Assembly (NCBI RefSeq): GCF_001904725.1 | Contig: NZ_MRCE01000002.1 | Location: forward strand, 261,303-325,302 | DNA length: 64,000 bases | Source of the DNA: Phormidium ambiguum IAM M-71 | GTDB lineage: Bacteria > Cyanobacteriota > Cyanobacteriia > Cyanobacteriales > Aerosakkonemataceae | Direction: 5' to 3' | In this document: piece after piece, positions 45,140 through 55,299 of the stretch | Position numbering within the stretch: the stretch's first letter is position 1 | Layout of the letters: every line of letters starts with the position of its first letter | Notes under the pieces: model-generated | Seen by the model: only the letters and a program-made list of their open reading frames with translations | Databases searched by the model: none | What the model was told of the DNA's origin: nothing | Program-made: the position numbers and the translations under genes

Positions 45140-45774
45140 ATGACTCTTTCTCAAGAATTATGGCAAGCGAATCAAGATTTAGCGCAATCTTGTTTAGCCC
45201 ATCCATTCGTTCAGGGAATTGCCGCTGGGACATTACCTAAAGTTCAATTTGCTTATTATGTGGGACAAGAGCTTTTTTCTTAGAAGCTTTTGCTAGAGCT
45301 TATTGTATCGCCGCAGTGCGATCGCCAAATTGGGAAAGTTTTCAAGTTTTTCACAGTTTAGCTGGGGGAGTTTTAGAAGAACTAAAATTACATCAGAATT
45401 ATGCAACTAAATGGGGAGTAGATTTAGAAGCAATTGTTCCTTCTCCCGCTACCCGTCGTTACACAGATTTTCTATTAGCTACAGCTTGGAATAATGCAGC
45501 AGGATTAACAGCTGTAGCAATGGTTCCTTGTATGCGATTGTACGCCTTTTTAGGACAAGAATTAGCGAAAAACGGTATTCCTGAACATCAATATAGCGAC
45601 TGGATTCGCACTTATAGTTCCCCAGAATTTGTACCGCTAGTAACGGAACTGGAATCTTTAGTCGATCGCTATGTGGAATCGAAAGAAACAGCAGAACCTA
45701 TTTATCATTATGCAATGTTATGCGAATATGAATTTTTTCAGTCAGCCTGGGAATTTTCGGAAATTAATTATTAA
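45140..45774 (+). pseudogene. tenA: TenA family thiaminase II-like gene with one-base frameshift
   Basis: The 5' part from ATG 45140 encodes MTLSQELW to GQELF and stops at 45281-45283. The rest, FLEAFARAYCIAA to the end at 45774, continues one frame over. A single missing T in the T6 run at 45273-45278 explains the break. With one T restored, the product is about 211 residues, the normal TenA length, with an uninterrupted GQELFFLEAFARAY. Family features include the likely catalytic Cys in VPCMRLY and the C-terminal Glu-rich CEYEFF. TenA salvages thiamin pyrimidines. Sequencing error, a phase-variable tract or true decay are all possible. Confidence 0.8.
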
Positions 45775-48700
45775 CTTATATTTTTGGTGATAATGCGATC
45801 GCGTCCTTGGGATTTAGCTTCATAAAGTCCTACATCGGCCATTTTAATTAATTCTTGATACGAAGAATCTACTTTAGGTATAGTTACTGCGACACCCAAG
45901 CTTAAAGTGACATATTGACTAGCTTGAGATTGTTCGTGAATCATTTTTAATGATATTACATAAGTACGAATTTCTGTGGCGACAGTTAATGCACCTTCTT
46001 GATTAGTATTTGGCAGAATTACCGCAAATTCTTCACCACCGTAACGTGCTACTAAATCTGCTGGACGTTTAACTGCTCGCTGAATCGCGTCAGCAACTTT
46101 TTGTAAGCATAAATCTCCGGCTAAATGCCCATAAGTATCATTATAAGCTTTGAAATAATCAATATCACATAAAATTAACGCGATCGGGCTTTTTTCCCGA
46201 ATCATGCGTCGCCATTCTTTTTCTAATGATTCATTAAAATGACGGCGATTTGCTACTTGAGTTAAACCATCTAAACAAGCTAATCTTTGTAATTCAGCAT
46301 TCGCCGCTTCCATTTGTTCTACTAATAAAGCTTGTTGAATTGCAATACCTAATTGAGTACCTAATTGCTGTAATAAACTAATTTCTGAAGGTTGCCAATG
46401 ACGCACTTCTCTACAGTGATGAGCAATTAATAATCCCCAAAGTTGCTCTCCTGCCATTAATGGTACGACTAATTTGGCTTTAACTGCTAATTCTCGCAAA
46501 AATTCGACTAAACAAGGTGCTATTTTGGCGGAGTTGCGATCGCTTATTGCACAAATTCTACCTTGGGAATAAAGTTGATGATATTCTTTAGGAAAAACTT
46601 CTACAGGAAAAGTTCTCCCTAAGATTGCTTCACAATCTGGAACTACAGCTTCTGTAACTACACAACCTGTTCCATCGGACCAAATCCGATAAATTAAAAC
46701 GCGATCGCTATTTAGCAATCCCCTAACTTCTCTTACTGCATTATTTAAAATTTCGTTTAAATTTAAAGATTGATGAATTCTTTCGGTAATAGTTACTAAT
46801 AATTTTTCTCTTTCTATTTGTTGGTGTAAAGCCAATTCAGTTTGCACGCGAGCGCTAATTTCTTGCGCCAAACAAGTCACGCCTATATAGTTACCATCTT
46901 CAGAAATTAAAGGAGTATTGTACCATTCACAAATAATGATTCGACCATCTTTAGTTATATTTTCATTAGTGCTGCGATTTCCGCCAATTTGATTCAGTAA
47001 TTTCTCCCAAACTTCTCTGACTAAAGCTCGATCGCTTTCCGGTACAAGTGTAAAACCAGAATTTCCGACAATTTCATTTTTACTATATCCAAAAATTTTC
47101 TCAGCAGCCAGATTCCATTCCACCACTTCAAAATTTAAATTGTATTCAATCACAGCTATAGGAGTATTTTGCACATGAAGAGATAGTTTTTGTTGCGATC
47201 GTTTTAAAGCTATTTCAGTTTGTTTTTGTTCTGTGATGTCACGAGTTAAGCTTAATATAGTTTCTACTTCTTTTGTGTCGGAAAATTCTGGGACAATTCG
47301 AGTGTGATAGTATCTCAATCCGGTAGGCGTATTATATTCAAATTCTATTTCGGATTCTTCACCAGTAACAAATACATTCTCCATAGATTTTTCCCAAAAA
47401 TCTACTAATTTTTTGGGTATATCTAATTCCTGATTCCTCTTGCCCCAAAAAACTTCAGGAGAAATTCCCGTTACTTTTTCTACCGCACTATTAATATAAA
47501 TATACCGTAATTGGCGATCTAGTCTGGCAATAATATCTGGAGCATTTTCGATTAATTCTTTCAATTCTTGTTGATGTTGTCGTAGGGAAATTTCGGCTTG
47601 TTTTGCTTCAGTAACATCTCGAACAATTCCGATTACTTCATCTTTTCCACTGACAACCATTCTACATTCACGAAACCGCAATTTACCATCGATCGCAATC
47701 TGGTATTCCCAAGTTTGCATTTCTTTTGTAGCCAGAGTTTTTGCTATGTTAATTCTAAAACTTTCCCTTAATTCAGGGGGTAACATTGTATAAATATTAC
47801 CGCCAATTTCTAAGTTGGGTAATAATGGCATTAAACTATTTTTACCTGTTTGATATTCTAGAAGTAAGCCATCTTTGTTTAAACAAACCACTAAATCGGG
47901 AATAGCGTTTAATAAAGCTCTAATTTTCGCTTCTCGTTGTCTCAATTCTGATTCACATTGCTTATTTTCACTAATATCCGTTAAAGTTGCTACGTAACCT
48001 AAAATTTTACCTTCACTATCTTTTTCTCCCACAATTTGCCCTAATACCCAAATAATTTTGCTGCTGCTAGGTTGTAAGCGAAATTCCAATTTACAAAATG
48101 TACTGTTGGATTTAGCAAGATTAAATCCTTGTAAGACTTTTTCTCGATCGTTACAATATACAACTGATAACCAGTCTTTTTGTAATGCTTCTTCTAAACT
48201 AATTCCTACTATTTCGCTCCATCTTTCATTAGCGTATACGCAGTTTCCTTCGCTATCAAGTCGAAATATTCCTACTGGCGACGTTTTTGTTAAAGTATAA
48301 TAGCGATATTCGCTTTCTTGTAGTGCTAATTCTGCAATTTTACGATCGGTAATATCAAAAATTACTCCGTCTAGATATTCAATTTCTCCTAAATTTGAAA
48401 TAATTGCTTGTCCTTTTTCGTAAACCCATTTAATATTACCATCTGCATGAATAATTCGATATTCTAAAATATAAGGTTTTTTATATTTCACACTCTCATG
48501 AATACTATTTTCTATCATCTCCCGATCTGCTGCATAAATTATGCTAGCAAAAGTTTTATTTTGATTATTAATCAAATCAAATGCAGCATACCCAGAAATT
48601 TCTGCGATCGCATCGCTAATAAATTTTATTGTCCAATCTCGATCGGCACAACGTCTGTATATCGCTCCCGGTATATTATTAATTAAACTGCTTACTGATA

Positions 48701-48782
48701 ATTCGCTCTCTTTGAGTACCAATTCTGCTTTTTTTTGCTCATTTATTCTATGTATAAAGGTCATCTTTTTAACCTCAAACAA
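45771..48782 (-). CDS. Five-PAS, GAF, GGDEF diguanylate cyclase
   Basis: 1003 residues. Five PAS modules (about 20-660) are followed by a bilin-type GAF (about 675-835) and a GGDEF domain (about 845-1000). GGEEF is at 915-919, with an RPAD I-site five residues before it. The GAF keeps the lineage marks (RICAISD, VKAKLVVPL, LWGLLIAHHC), and a Cys is present in IAPCLVEFL, but Leu replaces the His usually beside it. Chromophore binding is doubtful. It should make c-di-GMP in response to unknown cytoplasmic cues. There is no membrane segment. It overlaps the end of the TenA gene by four bases. Confidence 0.92.
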   Translation of the reverse strand: MFEVKKMTFIHRINEQKKAELVLKESELSVSSLINNIPGAIYRRCADRDWTIKFISDAIAEISGYAAFDLINNQNKTFASIIYAADREMIENSIHESVKYKKPYILEYRIIHADGNIKWVYEKGQAIISNLGEIEYLDGVIFDITDRKIAELALQESEYRYYTLTKTSPVGIFRLDSEGNCVYANERWSEIVGISLEEALQKDWLSVVYCNDREKVLQGFNLAKSNSTFCKLEFRLQPSSSKIIWVLGQIVGEKDSEGKILGYVATLTDISENKQCESELRQREAKIRALLNAIPDLVVCLNKDGLLLEYQTGKNSLMPLLPNLEIGGNIYTMLPPELRESFRINIAKTLATKEMQTWEYQIAIDGKLRFRECRMVVSGKDEVIGIVRDVTEAKQAEISLRQHQQELKELIENAPDIIARLDRQLRYIYINSAVEKVTGISPEVFWGKRNQELDIPKKLVDFWEKSMENVFVTGEESEIEFEYNTPTGLRYYHTRIVPEFSDTKEVETILSLTRDITEQKQTEIALKRSQQKLSLHVQNTPIAVIEYNLNFEVVEWNLAAEKIFGYSKNEIVGNSGFTLVPESDRALVREVWEKLLNQIGGNRSTNENITKDGRIIICEWYNTPLISEDGNYIGVTCLAQEISARVQTELALHQQIEREKLLVTITERIHQSLNLNEILNNAVREVRGLLNSDRVLIYRIWSDGTGCVVTEAVVPDCEAILGRTFPVEVFPKEYHQLYSQGRICAISDRNSAKIAPCLVEFLRELAVKAKLVVPLMAGEQLWGLLIAHHCREVRHWQPSEISLLQQLGTQLGIAIQQALLVEQMEAANAELQRLACLDGLTQVANRRHFNESLEKEWRRMIREKSPIALILCDIDYFKAYNDTYGHLAGDLCLQKVADAIQRAVKRPADLVARYGGEEFAVILPNTNQEGALTVATEIRTYVISLKMIHEQSQASQYVTLSLGVAVTIPKVDSSYQELIKMADVGLYEAKSQGRDRIITKNIS

Positions 48783-49035
48783 ATCACCTCAAAAGAGCTA
48801 ACAAGTACTTATTATTTTCAAATAATATCGAGCAAGTCCATCAGATCAAGTTAATTTGTTTTACTTTTTATTTTTTAACTTATCATTAATTATAAAACAT
48901 TTTTTCCAGTAAGCTTAATATTTAATGATTTTTAATAAACAGTGTTTTGATATATTTGTTTATTAGCCCTAAACTATTTTTTATTAGTATCTCTGTAAAT
49001 TATCTTTTTAAGAAAATAGACTCAAATTGATAAAT

Positions 49036-50436
49036 TTATACTAGCGGTAAGAGGATTTCAAACTCTGTACCCATATTAGAAATAAGTTCGCTGCTTAAAT
49101 TATTAGCACTTTCTGCGGAACGAATCAGCAATTTTCCCCCATGTTTAGCTGTAATAATTCGATAACTAACCGCTAAGCTAGTTTCCTTTTCAGCACGTTT
49201 CTCCACAGAAAAAGAATCCAAAATTTGTTTCAGAGCGCTAGCTGATAAACACGGGCCATTATCTGAAATAATAATCGAAACCCAGCGAGATGATAAAGAT
49301 TCAGAATTAGACGCAGATTCGGGAGAATAAACTTTAGTTTGAATCACAATACAGGGTTTATCAAACATACCTCTTTGTCTATCATTCCGAAATTCTGTGG
49401 TAAATTCTTGGTAAGCTGCTTGATTTAATAAATTATTTACTGCATTACTCAAAATATTCATAAATACTTGATTTAGTTGTCCAGCAAAACAGCTTATTGG
49501 AGGTAAATCACCGTAAATTTTAACTATTTCAATTTCACTTTTTAAACGACTTTTTAATAATAAAACTATACTATCCAACATAGCGTGTAAATCAGCAGGT
49601 TTGGGATAAACTTCGTCAATATAACAAAAGTTTTGTAAGCTACTAACGAGTTTTTTTAGTCGTTCTGCACCACTTTTGACACTTTTAATAGCTCTTGGTA
49701 AATCTTGTTTTAAAAAATCAAATTCGATATCTTCTTTTAATTCATCTATTTCTTCTGTTTCTTTGGGCAGCATTTTTTCATAAGCGGAAATTAATTCTAA
49801 TAAATTTTCTGTATAATTTGAAATATGGCTTAAATTACCCCAAATAAACCCTACAGGGTCTAAAATCTCATGGGCGACTCCATCCACTAAGCGTCCTAAA
49901 TTAGCCATTTTTTCGCTTTGAATTAATTGCACTTGCGTCCGTTCATAGCGAACTTGAGTTTCAATACCTCGAATTTGCCAATGAGCAATGTTCAATTCAT
50001 GAACATCTAATAGTTGATAAGTTTTTGTTTTTGATTGTACGACTATTGGTTCTCCTAACAGTTCCGACGATCGCCGCAACGCCATTTGTGCAGCAGCTAA
50101 AATTGGTGTAGTCTCAGAAAGAATTAAAACTTCAGTACGAGCGTAATTGTAAAGAAATTGTAGGGGTTTTTGCAGAAATAAATCTTGTTGATTCGATAAA
50201 ACTAAAGTTTCTAGCAAACGCAGCCGTGAAATCATGCCAGCAAATTTACCTTGATCTAATAAAATAACTCCAGGTAAATTGCTATGCTTTTCCAAAATTT
50301 CCACAACCTCAGCAGAAAGGCAATTGACATCTGTGGCAAATGAATACAGAGGTAGTGTTGCCAAAGTTGAATCAATAGAGAGATCCTGATGATCTCCCTC
50401 AGATAAATAAGTATAGGAGATAAATTTTTTTGACAC
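49036..50436 (-). CDS. CBS-like sensor histidine kinase with decayed ATP site
   Basis: 466 residues. The N-terminal CBS-pair-like region (about 17-150) is homologous to the next two genes but has lost their SRPYG motif. H189 is present in GVAHEILDPV and N331 in the N-box. However, G1 reads DNGPCLS instead of DNGPGI, and the G2 loop reads AEKETSLAV instead of GKGTGLGL, so ATP binding should be weak or absent. It is probably a pseudokinase, perhaps an allosteric partner of its intact paralogue 135 bases upstream. It reads in the same direction as the other two paralogues. Confidence 0.85.
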   Translation of the reverse strand: MSKKFISYTYLSEGDHQDLSIDSTLATLPLYSFATDVNCLSAEVVEILEKHSNLPGVILLDQGKFAGMISRLRLLETLVLSNQQDLFLQKPLQFLYNYARTEVLILSETTPILAAAQMALRRSSELLGEPIVVQSKTKTYQLLDVHELNIAHWQIRGIETQVRYERTQVQLIQSEKMANLGRLVDGVAHEILDPVGFIWGNLSHISNYTENLLELISAYEKMLPKETEEIDELKEDIEFDFLKQDLPRAIKSVKSGAERLKKLVSSLQNFCYIDEVYPKPADLHAMLDSIVLLLKSRLKSEIEIVKIYGDLPPISCFAGQLNQVFMNILSNAVNNLLNQAAYQEFTTEFRNDRQRGMFDKPCIVIQTKVYSPESASNSESLSSRWVSIIISDNGPCLSASALKQILDSFSVEKRAEKETSLAVSYRIITAKHGGKLLIRSAESANNLSSELISNMGTEFEILLPLV

Positions 50437-50571
50437 AATCCCTAATGAAAGTTAAATAACTCTAATGATAAACGATAGTTAGTTCATCAGATAGCCTACC
50501 ACTTTCGCTGATTTTAGCTACCGATAAATTACAGAGTTTTAATACATTAATTTTGCTTGTTCTCGCCTGCT

Positions 50572-51921
50572 TTACTTTGTTAATGGCAGCATAATCTCGA
50601 ATTCTGTACTGATACTAGGAGAAAAATCTTCTAATTTGTCGCTTTGCGATCGCACATTTAACTTACCCCGGTGATTCTCTGTAATAATTTGATGACTAAT
50701 TGCCAATCCTAACCCAGTTCCTTTACCTACTGGCTTAGTAGTAAAAAAAGTTTCAAAAATTCGTCCCTGAATTTCCCAAGGAATACCTGGGCCATTATCA
50801 GCAATGCGAACTACAGCCCATAATTTACCGTCAGCTTCGACAATTTCGGTACTAATAATAATTTGTGCTTGCCATGTCTTAGGTGCAATCGATATTTTTT
50901 CTGTTAAAGCGTCAACAGCGTTACCAATAATATTGACAAAAACCTGACTTAGCTGGCCGGAATAGCAATTAACAGATGGTAGTTTACCATAATTTTTTAC
51001 TAGTTCAATGCTGTACTTAATGCGGTTATGTAAAATTAATAACGTACTTTCTAGGCATTCATGGAGATTGATCGCTTTTTGCTCTCCATCTCCGATGTGA
51101 GAAAAATTACGCAAACTGTTCACTATTTTTACTAATCTTTCTGTACCCAGTCGCATACTATTAACAATTTGCTGTATATCATCTTTTAAAAAGTCAATTT
51201 CTATTTCTTCTCGTAAATTATTCACGTTCTCAGGAATTTGATTAACTTCTGTTTCATACGCAGTAATTAAATCAACTAAATCTTGACTGTAGTTAGCTAA
51301 ATATTCTAAATTTCCCGCAATAAAATTAACTGGATTTAAAATTTCATGGGCGACTCCAGCCACCATTTGTCCCAAACTGGCCATTTTTTCAGTTTGCAAC
51401 ATTTGTGACTTAGTTTGTCGATCAATCAAATTAGTTGCTAATTCATGAATTTGTGACTGAGCTACAAGTAACTGATGAATATCCAACAAACGGTAAACTT
51501 GTGGTTCAATTTCTACAACAACTGGTTCATCAACTAACTCTGGAGAACGCTGCAAACACCTTTTGGCTGACTCGACAATTAAGGTATTACTAGGAAAAAC
51601 TAAAGTATTTGTAGGCACTAATAAATATAAACATTTAATTGGTCTTTTCATAAATAATTCAGGCCCGTAAGGTCGGCTCATACATTCTAAAAATTTGCGT
51701 CGGGAAATCATTCCCAAAAGCTGACCCTTTTCTAAAACAATAAATCCTGGTAATAAAGGATTTGCTTCTAAAGCTTGTGCTACTTCTTTTCCGGGTTGGC
51801 TACTTTCGATACTCAAATCATATAATGATAATTCTTGGAGAGTAGAATCCAAACATAAATTATTCATTCCTGTTGATGATAAATGTGGGATGCCGTCAGA
51901 TAACTGCTCTAATGTAAACAT
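50572..51921 (-). CDS. CBS-like sensor histidine kinase, intact
   Basis: 449 residues. The CBS-pair-like region (about 24-160, with LLGMISRRKFLE and SRPYG motifs) is followed by a coiled coil. HisKA has H192 in GVAHEILNPV. A full HATPase_c has N-box FVNIIGNAVDAL, G1 ADNGPGIP and G2 GKGTGLGLAI. It is soluble, with no receiver in the same protein. The CBS-like region may bind an adenine nucleotide, as CBS pairs often do, but this is inference. Its paralogues lie on both sides. Confidence 0.88.
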   Translation of the reverse strand: MFTLEQLSDGIPHLSSTGMNNLCLDSTLQELSLYDLSIESSQPGKEVAQALEANPLLPGFIVLEKGQLLGMISRRKFLECMSRPYGPELFMKRPIKCLYLLVPTNTLVFPSNTLIVESAKRCLQRSPELVDEPVVVEIEPQVYRLLDIHQLLVAQSQIHELATNLIDRQTKSQMLQTEKMASLGQMVAGVAHEILNPVNFIAGNLEYLANYSQDLVDLITAYETEVNQIPENVNNLREEIEIDFLKDDIQQIVNSMRLGTERLVKIVNSLRNFSHIGDGEQKAINLHECLESTLLILHNRIKYSIELVKNYGKLPSVNCYSGQLSQVFVNIIGNAVDALTEKISIAPKTWQAQIIISTEIVEADGKLWAVVRIADNGPGIPWEIQGRIFETFFTTKPVGKGTGLGLAISHQIITENHRGKLNVRSQSDKLEDFSPSISTEFEIMLPLTK

Positions 51922-52135
51922 AAGAAGCTTTGTGAATTGGGTTACAGAGAAAATTTGCTGCCAATTGTATCCAATTTAGCACTTTAATCTTGTAAATTTA
52001 AAAGAGAATTAGTAAATTTTTATATAAGTTTTAATTTAAATAAAAGACAATCTTTTCTTAACCAAAAATTAACTTTAAAATATATGATTTAACTACAAAA
52101 GTAACCGTGTAATTTCTTTTAAAAAATTTTTATTA

Positions 52136-53167
52136 TTACAGGTTTAATTTTTGTTCTGTAATCTGTAATGAAGAATGTAAAATATAGCGATCGCGCCCAG
52201 AAAGCTTTGCTGCATAAAGTGCTACATCCGCTGAAGCAATTAAGCTAGCTGGATTAGTATCTAAATTAGGGATAATACTAACTACACCTAAACTAATAGT
52301 TACATAAGGTGAAATTACGGATTTTTGATGAGTAATTTGCAATTTTCTGACATTATTAATCATTTGTTTTGCTAAATTAATTGCTCCCTCGACACCAGTT
52401 GTCGGTAAAATCACGGCAAATTCTTCTCCTCCATATCTAGCAACTAAATCCGTAGCACGCTGTACGCTGTTTTTAATTGCTTTAGCCACCTCTTTTAAAC
52501 AATAATCACCTGCCAAATGCCCATAAGTATCATTGTAAAGTTTGAAATAATCCACATCTATAAAAATTAGTGATAACCACTCAATTTGCCGTCGCATTTG
52601 TTGCCATTGTTGCTCCAAATATTCATCAAATTGTCTACGATTAGCTAAATTAGTCAAACTATCAACTGTTGCTAACTTCTGTAATTCTTGATTGGCAGTT
52701 GCTAGTTTTTTGTATAAGTCGCTAATTAATAAATTAGCCAATTCATGAATATCTGATTGAGCGACTAGTAATTGATACGCATCTAATAATCGATATTCTT
52801 TTGGGTTTAATTTTACTATAACTGGTTCATAAACTAATTCTGGCGATCGCCATAAAGACTGCTTCGCTGCTGTCATAATTAAAGTATCGCTAGGTAAAAT
52901 TAAAGGCTCTTGCTTAAATAATTTACATAAACTACTAATCGGACGACGAGAAAATAATTCTAAACCATAAGGACGGCTCATTCGTTCCAAAAACTCTCGC
53001 CGAGAAATCATCCCCAAAAATTGATTTTGATGTGTGATTATCACTCCGGGTAATAAATTATTATCAGCAAAAGCTTCAGCGACTTTACTACTTAAAGTGT
53101 GACTTTCTATAGTAAAATCATATAAACTTAAATCAGCCAAAGTTGACTCTAAAGTTAAAGGTTGCAT
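52136..53167 (-). CDS. CBS-like sensor diguanylate cyclase
   Basis: 343 residues. The same CBS-like region as the two kinases (about 4-148: LGMISRREFLERMSRPYGLE, then SPELVYEPVIV) is joined to a GGDEF domain (about 165-335). GGEEF is at 246-250 and an I-site RATD at 237-240. It should make c-di-GMP under the same cue that the paired kinases sense. It lies 214 bases from the intact kinase gene, so it probably has its own promoter. Confidence 0.9.
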   Translation of the reverse strand: MQPLTLESTLADLSLYDFTIESHTLSSKVAEAFADNNLLPGVIITHQNQFLGMISRREFLERMSRPYGLELFSRRPISSLCKLFKQEPLILPSDTLIMTAAKQSLWRSPELVYEPVIVKLNPKEYRLLDAYQLLVAQSDIHELANLLISDLYKKLATANQELQKLATVDSLTNLANRRQFDEYLEQQWQQMRRQIEWLSLIFIDVDYFKLYNDTYGHLAGDYCLKEVAKAIKNSVQRATDLVARYGGEEFAVILPTTGVEGAINLAKQMINNVRKLQITHQKSVISPYVTISLGVVSIIPNLDTNPASLIASADVALYAAKLSGRDRYILHSSLQITEQKLNL

Positions 53168-53342
53168 CTCAGATTAGGGAAACTAATTGGTTGATAAATT
53201 AAATTACTAGTTTTATCGTTACCTTACCATTAGTTCTGAGAGTGCCAAAGATAAATTTTCTTGAGAAATCGTTACCTAATATAATAATTAAATAACAAAA
53301 ATAATTAATGTAGAAGCACCCATGCAATCAACTGACCTCCGT

Positions 53343-53819
53343 TTAAGCCATCCCCAGAAAACAAAAATCTGATAAAGTAAACGGAGTACAGGAATGTAAC
53401 TCTACCCTAGCAATGCCTCGTTTTTTTGATTGTAACCAAGTAGAGTTAAGTTTAGTTTGTGTGGTAGATGACACATTTAACAGTAAATTAGCTAATTTAC
53501 TGGTGCGATCTAGTAAATTGCCATTAACGTCGTAAGTAGTTAAAACAATTGAACCACTGCCACAAACCAGAGCGCGAACTGAAGCAACGGGACGTTTAAA
53601 ACTGGTTGTAATCAGCATTTTATTTCCCTGGGGCATCAGTACTAAACCATCTGACTTAGAAAGAAATTCAGGATTAGAAGGTTTTAGAGCGATCGCACCT
53701 TGAAATTCTACCCCCAAGTCATGATATTGTCCCATTACAGGCTCGAATAGATTTAATCGATCGAAACTGAGTTCAACCAGCCTGGAAGACTTGCGATTCA
53801 GTTTAGCTAATTGCGACAT
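53343..53819 (-). CDS. Hypothetical protein, beta-rich
   Basis: 158 residues, not recognised. No signal peptide or membrane segment is seen. The middle (about 30-110) alternates hydrophobic and polar residues and contains VCGSGSIVLTTYDVNGN, suggesting a beta sandwich, and there are several Cys late in the chain. Start ATG 53819. It is divergent from the permease operon across 363 bases, so a link is uncertain. Confidence 0.65.
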   Translation of the reverse strand: MSQLAKLNRKSSRLVELSFDRLNLFEPVMGQYHDLGVEFQGAIALKPSNPEFLSKSDGLVLMPQGNKMLITTSFKRPVASVRALVCGSGSIVLTTYDVNGNLLDRTSKLANLLLNVSSTTQTKLNSTWLQSKKRGIARVELHSCTPFTLSDFCFLGMA

Positions 53820-54182
53820 AATTATCCTAGATGTAAAAATTTTTTCAGATAACTACACAAACTAAGGTAATAATTTCCAGTGATTACCGTCAATACCTTT
53901 TTGTGACAATAATCACGCACAAAAATACTATCTATCTTATGGCAGAAAAACAAATAGCTCTTAAGGGTGAAAATTAACACTAATGGCGAAAGACAACTAA
54001 AAATTAATCATGTCCATATTTAGCGTTGAAACGTCTATAATTAGCCATCTCCCCTTGTAGCAACCCCTATTTTCCCACTATATTACCGTTGTTAGCAGAT
54101 ATACCGTTTTGACAACAAGGCTCGATTAGTTAAAATAACTTGACAATCTCACTGGTAAACAAGGCTCTCCACCAGGAACCCA
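53820..54182. other. Divergent intergenic region
   Basis: 363 AT-rich bases between the beta-rich hypothetical gene and the permease operon. A promoter candidate lies at 54109-54136. No coding frame, no strong palindrome and no clear metal-regulator box could be recognised. Confidence 0.5.
54109..54136 (+). promoter_or_regulatory. Putative promoter of the permease operon
   Basis: TTGACA (54109-54114), a 16-base spacer and TAAAAT (54131-54136) place a transcript start about 40 bases before the permease ATG. Confidence 0.45.
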
Positions 54183-55223
54183 ATGAATCAATTGCACAAT
54201 GGTTTTACCCTATTTCTCAGCTTACTAGTAGAAGCTTTACCATTTCTACTGCTAGGAGTGTTGTTTTCTGGCTTGCTGCTATTGTTTGTTGATGAACGCA
54301 AACTGGCAAATAGTTTACCTCGTAACGCTCTATTAGGTGCTTTTGTCGGTAGTTTAATCGGTTTCCTGTTTCCAGTTTGTGAGTGTGGTAACGTACCTGT
54401 AGCTAGAAGGTTAATTACTCAAGGAGTACCGACACCAGTAGCGATCGGCTTTTTACTAGCAGCACCTACTGTTAACCCCATCGTAATTTGGGCAACTTGG
54501 ACAGCTTTCCGCGATCAACCAGAAATTGTCGTTTTGCGGGTGATTTTGTCTTTATCGATCGCCACCATTATCGGTTGGGTATTTAGCGCCCAAGCAGACT
54601 TGCGACCGCTGCTACAATCATCCGTCGCCAACGCCATGCCTACCTCAGACCAAAAACGTCGCAGTTCTTGGTCTGATAAATACCAAGAAGAATCAATCCC
54701 AACTTTATTGCAGTCAGGAACCTTTCTTCTTTCCGGGTCGGGTCAAACTATTCGTATGGATGCCGCCACCCTCCCCATGACAGTTGCTGTGGGTGCGCCC
54801 AAATCTTTTAAATCCCTGAAGTATCGACTAAGTTTGTTTTTAGATAATAGCGTGCAAGAATTGCGCGAACTGGGGGCAGTTTTAATTGTCGGGAGTGCGA
54901 TCGCCGCTGCCATTCAAGTCACAGCGCCCCGCGAACTCATCCTCAGTTTAGGACAAGGGCCGATTACTTCGATCGTTGCCATGATGGTCTTAGCGGCAGT
55001 CGTTTCGATCTGTTCTACAGTAGACTCATTTTTTGCCCTCTCCTTCGCCACCGCATTTACCCCCGCCTCCTTACTGGCATTTTTAGTTTTTGGCCCGATG
55101 ATTGACCTCAAAGCCATTGGTTTAATGTTCTCCATCTTTAAATCAAGAGCCGTAATTTATATCTTCGCTTTAGCTGCACAATTGACTTTTCTGTTCACCT
55201 TGATATATCAAATGATTTACTAA
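54183..55223 (+). CDS. UPF0718/DUF318 permease
   Basis: 346 residues with about eight transmembrane segments in two halves split by a cytoplasmic loop (about 150-225). The first half has the family signature FPVCECGNVPVARRLI with C66 and C68, then AAPTVNPIV. A second inverted copy near the C-terminus has ICSTVDSFFALSFAT. Relatives (YcgR, SO_0444, ArsP) move metals or organoarsenicals. The next gene is the TIGR03943 partner that usually accompanies it. AGGAAC precedes the ATG. The transported species is unknown. Confidence 0.88.
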   Translation: MNQLHNGFTLFLSLLVEALPFLLLGVLFSGLLLLFVDERKLANSLPRNALLGAFVGSLIGFLFPVCECGNVPVARRLITQGVPTPVAIGFLLAAPTVNPIVIWATWTAFRDQPEIVVLRVILSLSIATIIGWVFSAQADLRPLLQSSVANAMPTSDQKRRSSWSDKYQEESIPTLLQSGTFLLSGSGQTIRMDAATLPMTVAVGAPKSFKSLKYRLSLFLDNSVQELRELGAVLIVGSAIAAAIQVTAPRELILSLGQGPITSIVAMMVLAAVVSICSTVDSFFALSFATAFTPASLLAFLVFGPMIDLKAIGLMFSIFKSRAVIYIFALAAQLTFLFTLIYQMIY

Positions 55224-55299
55224 AAACTCATAATTATATAGAAGGAGCATTAATCCCCCGTTCGCAAATATCGTCCATTCATAATTCAGCTGTTCCCCG

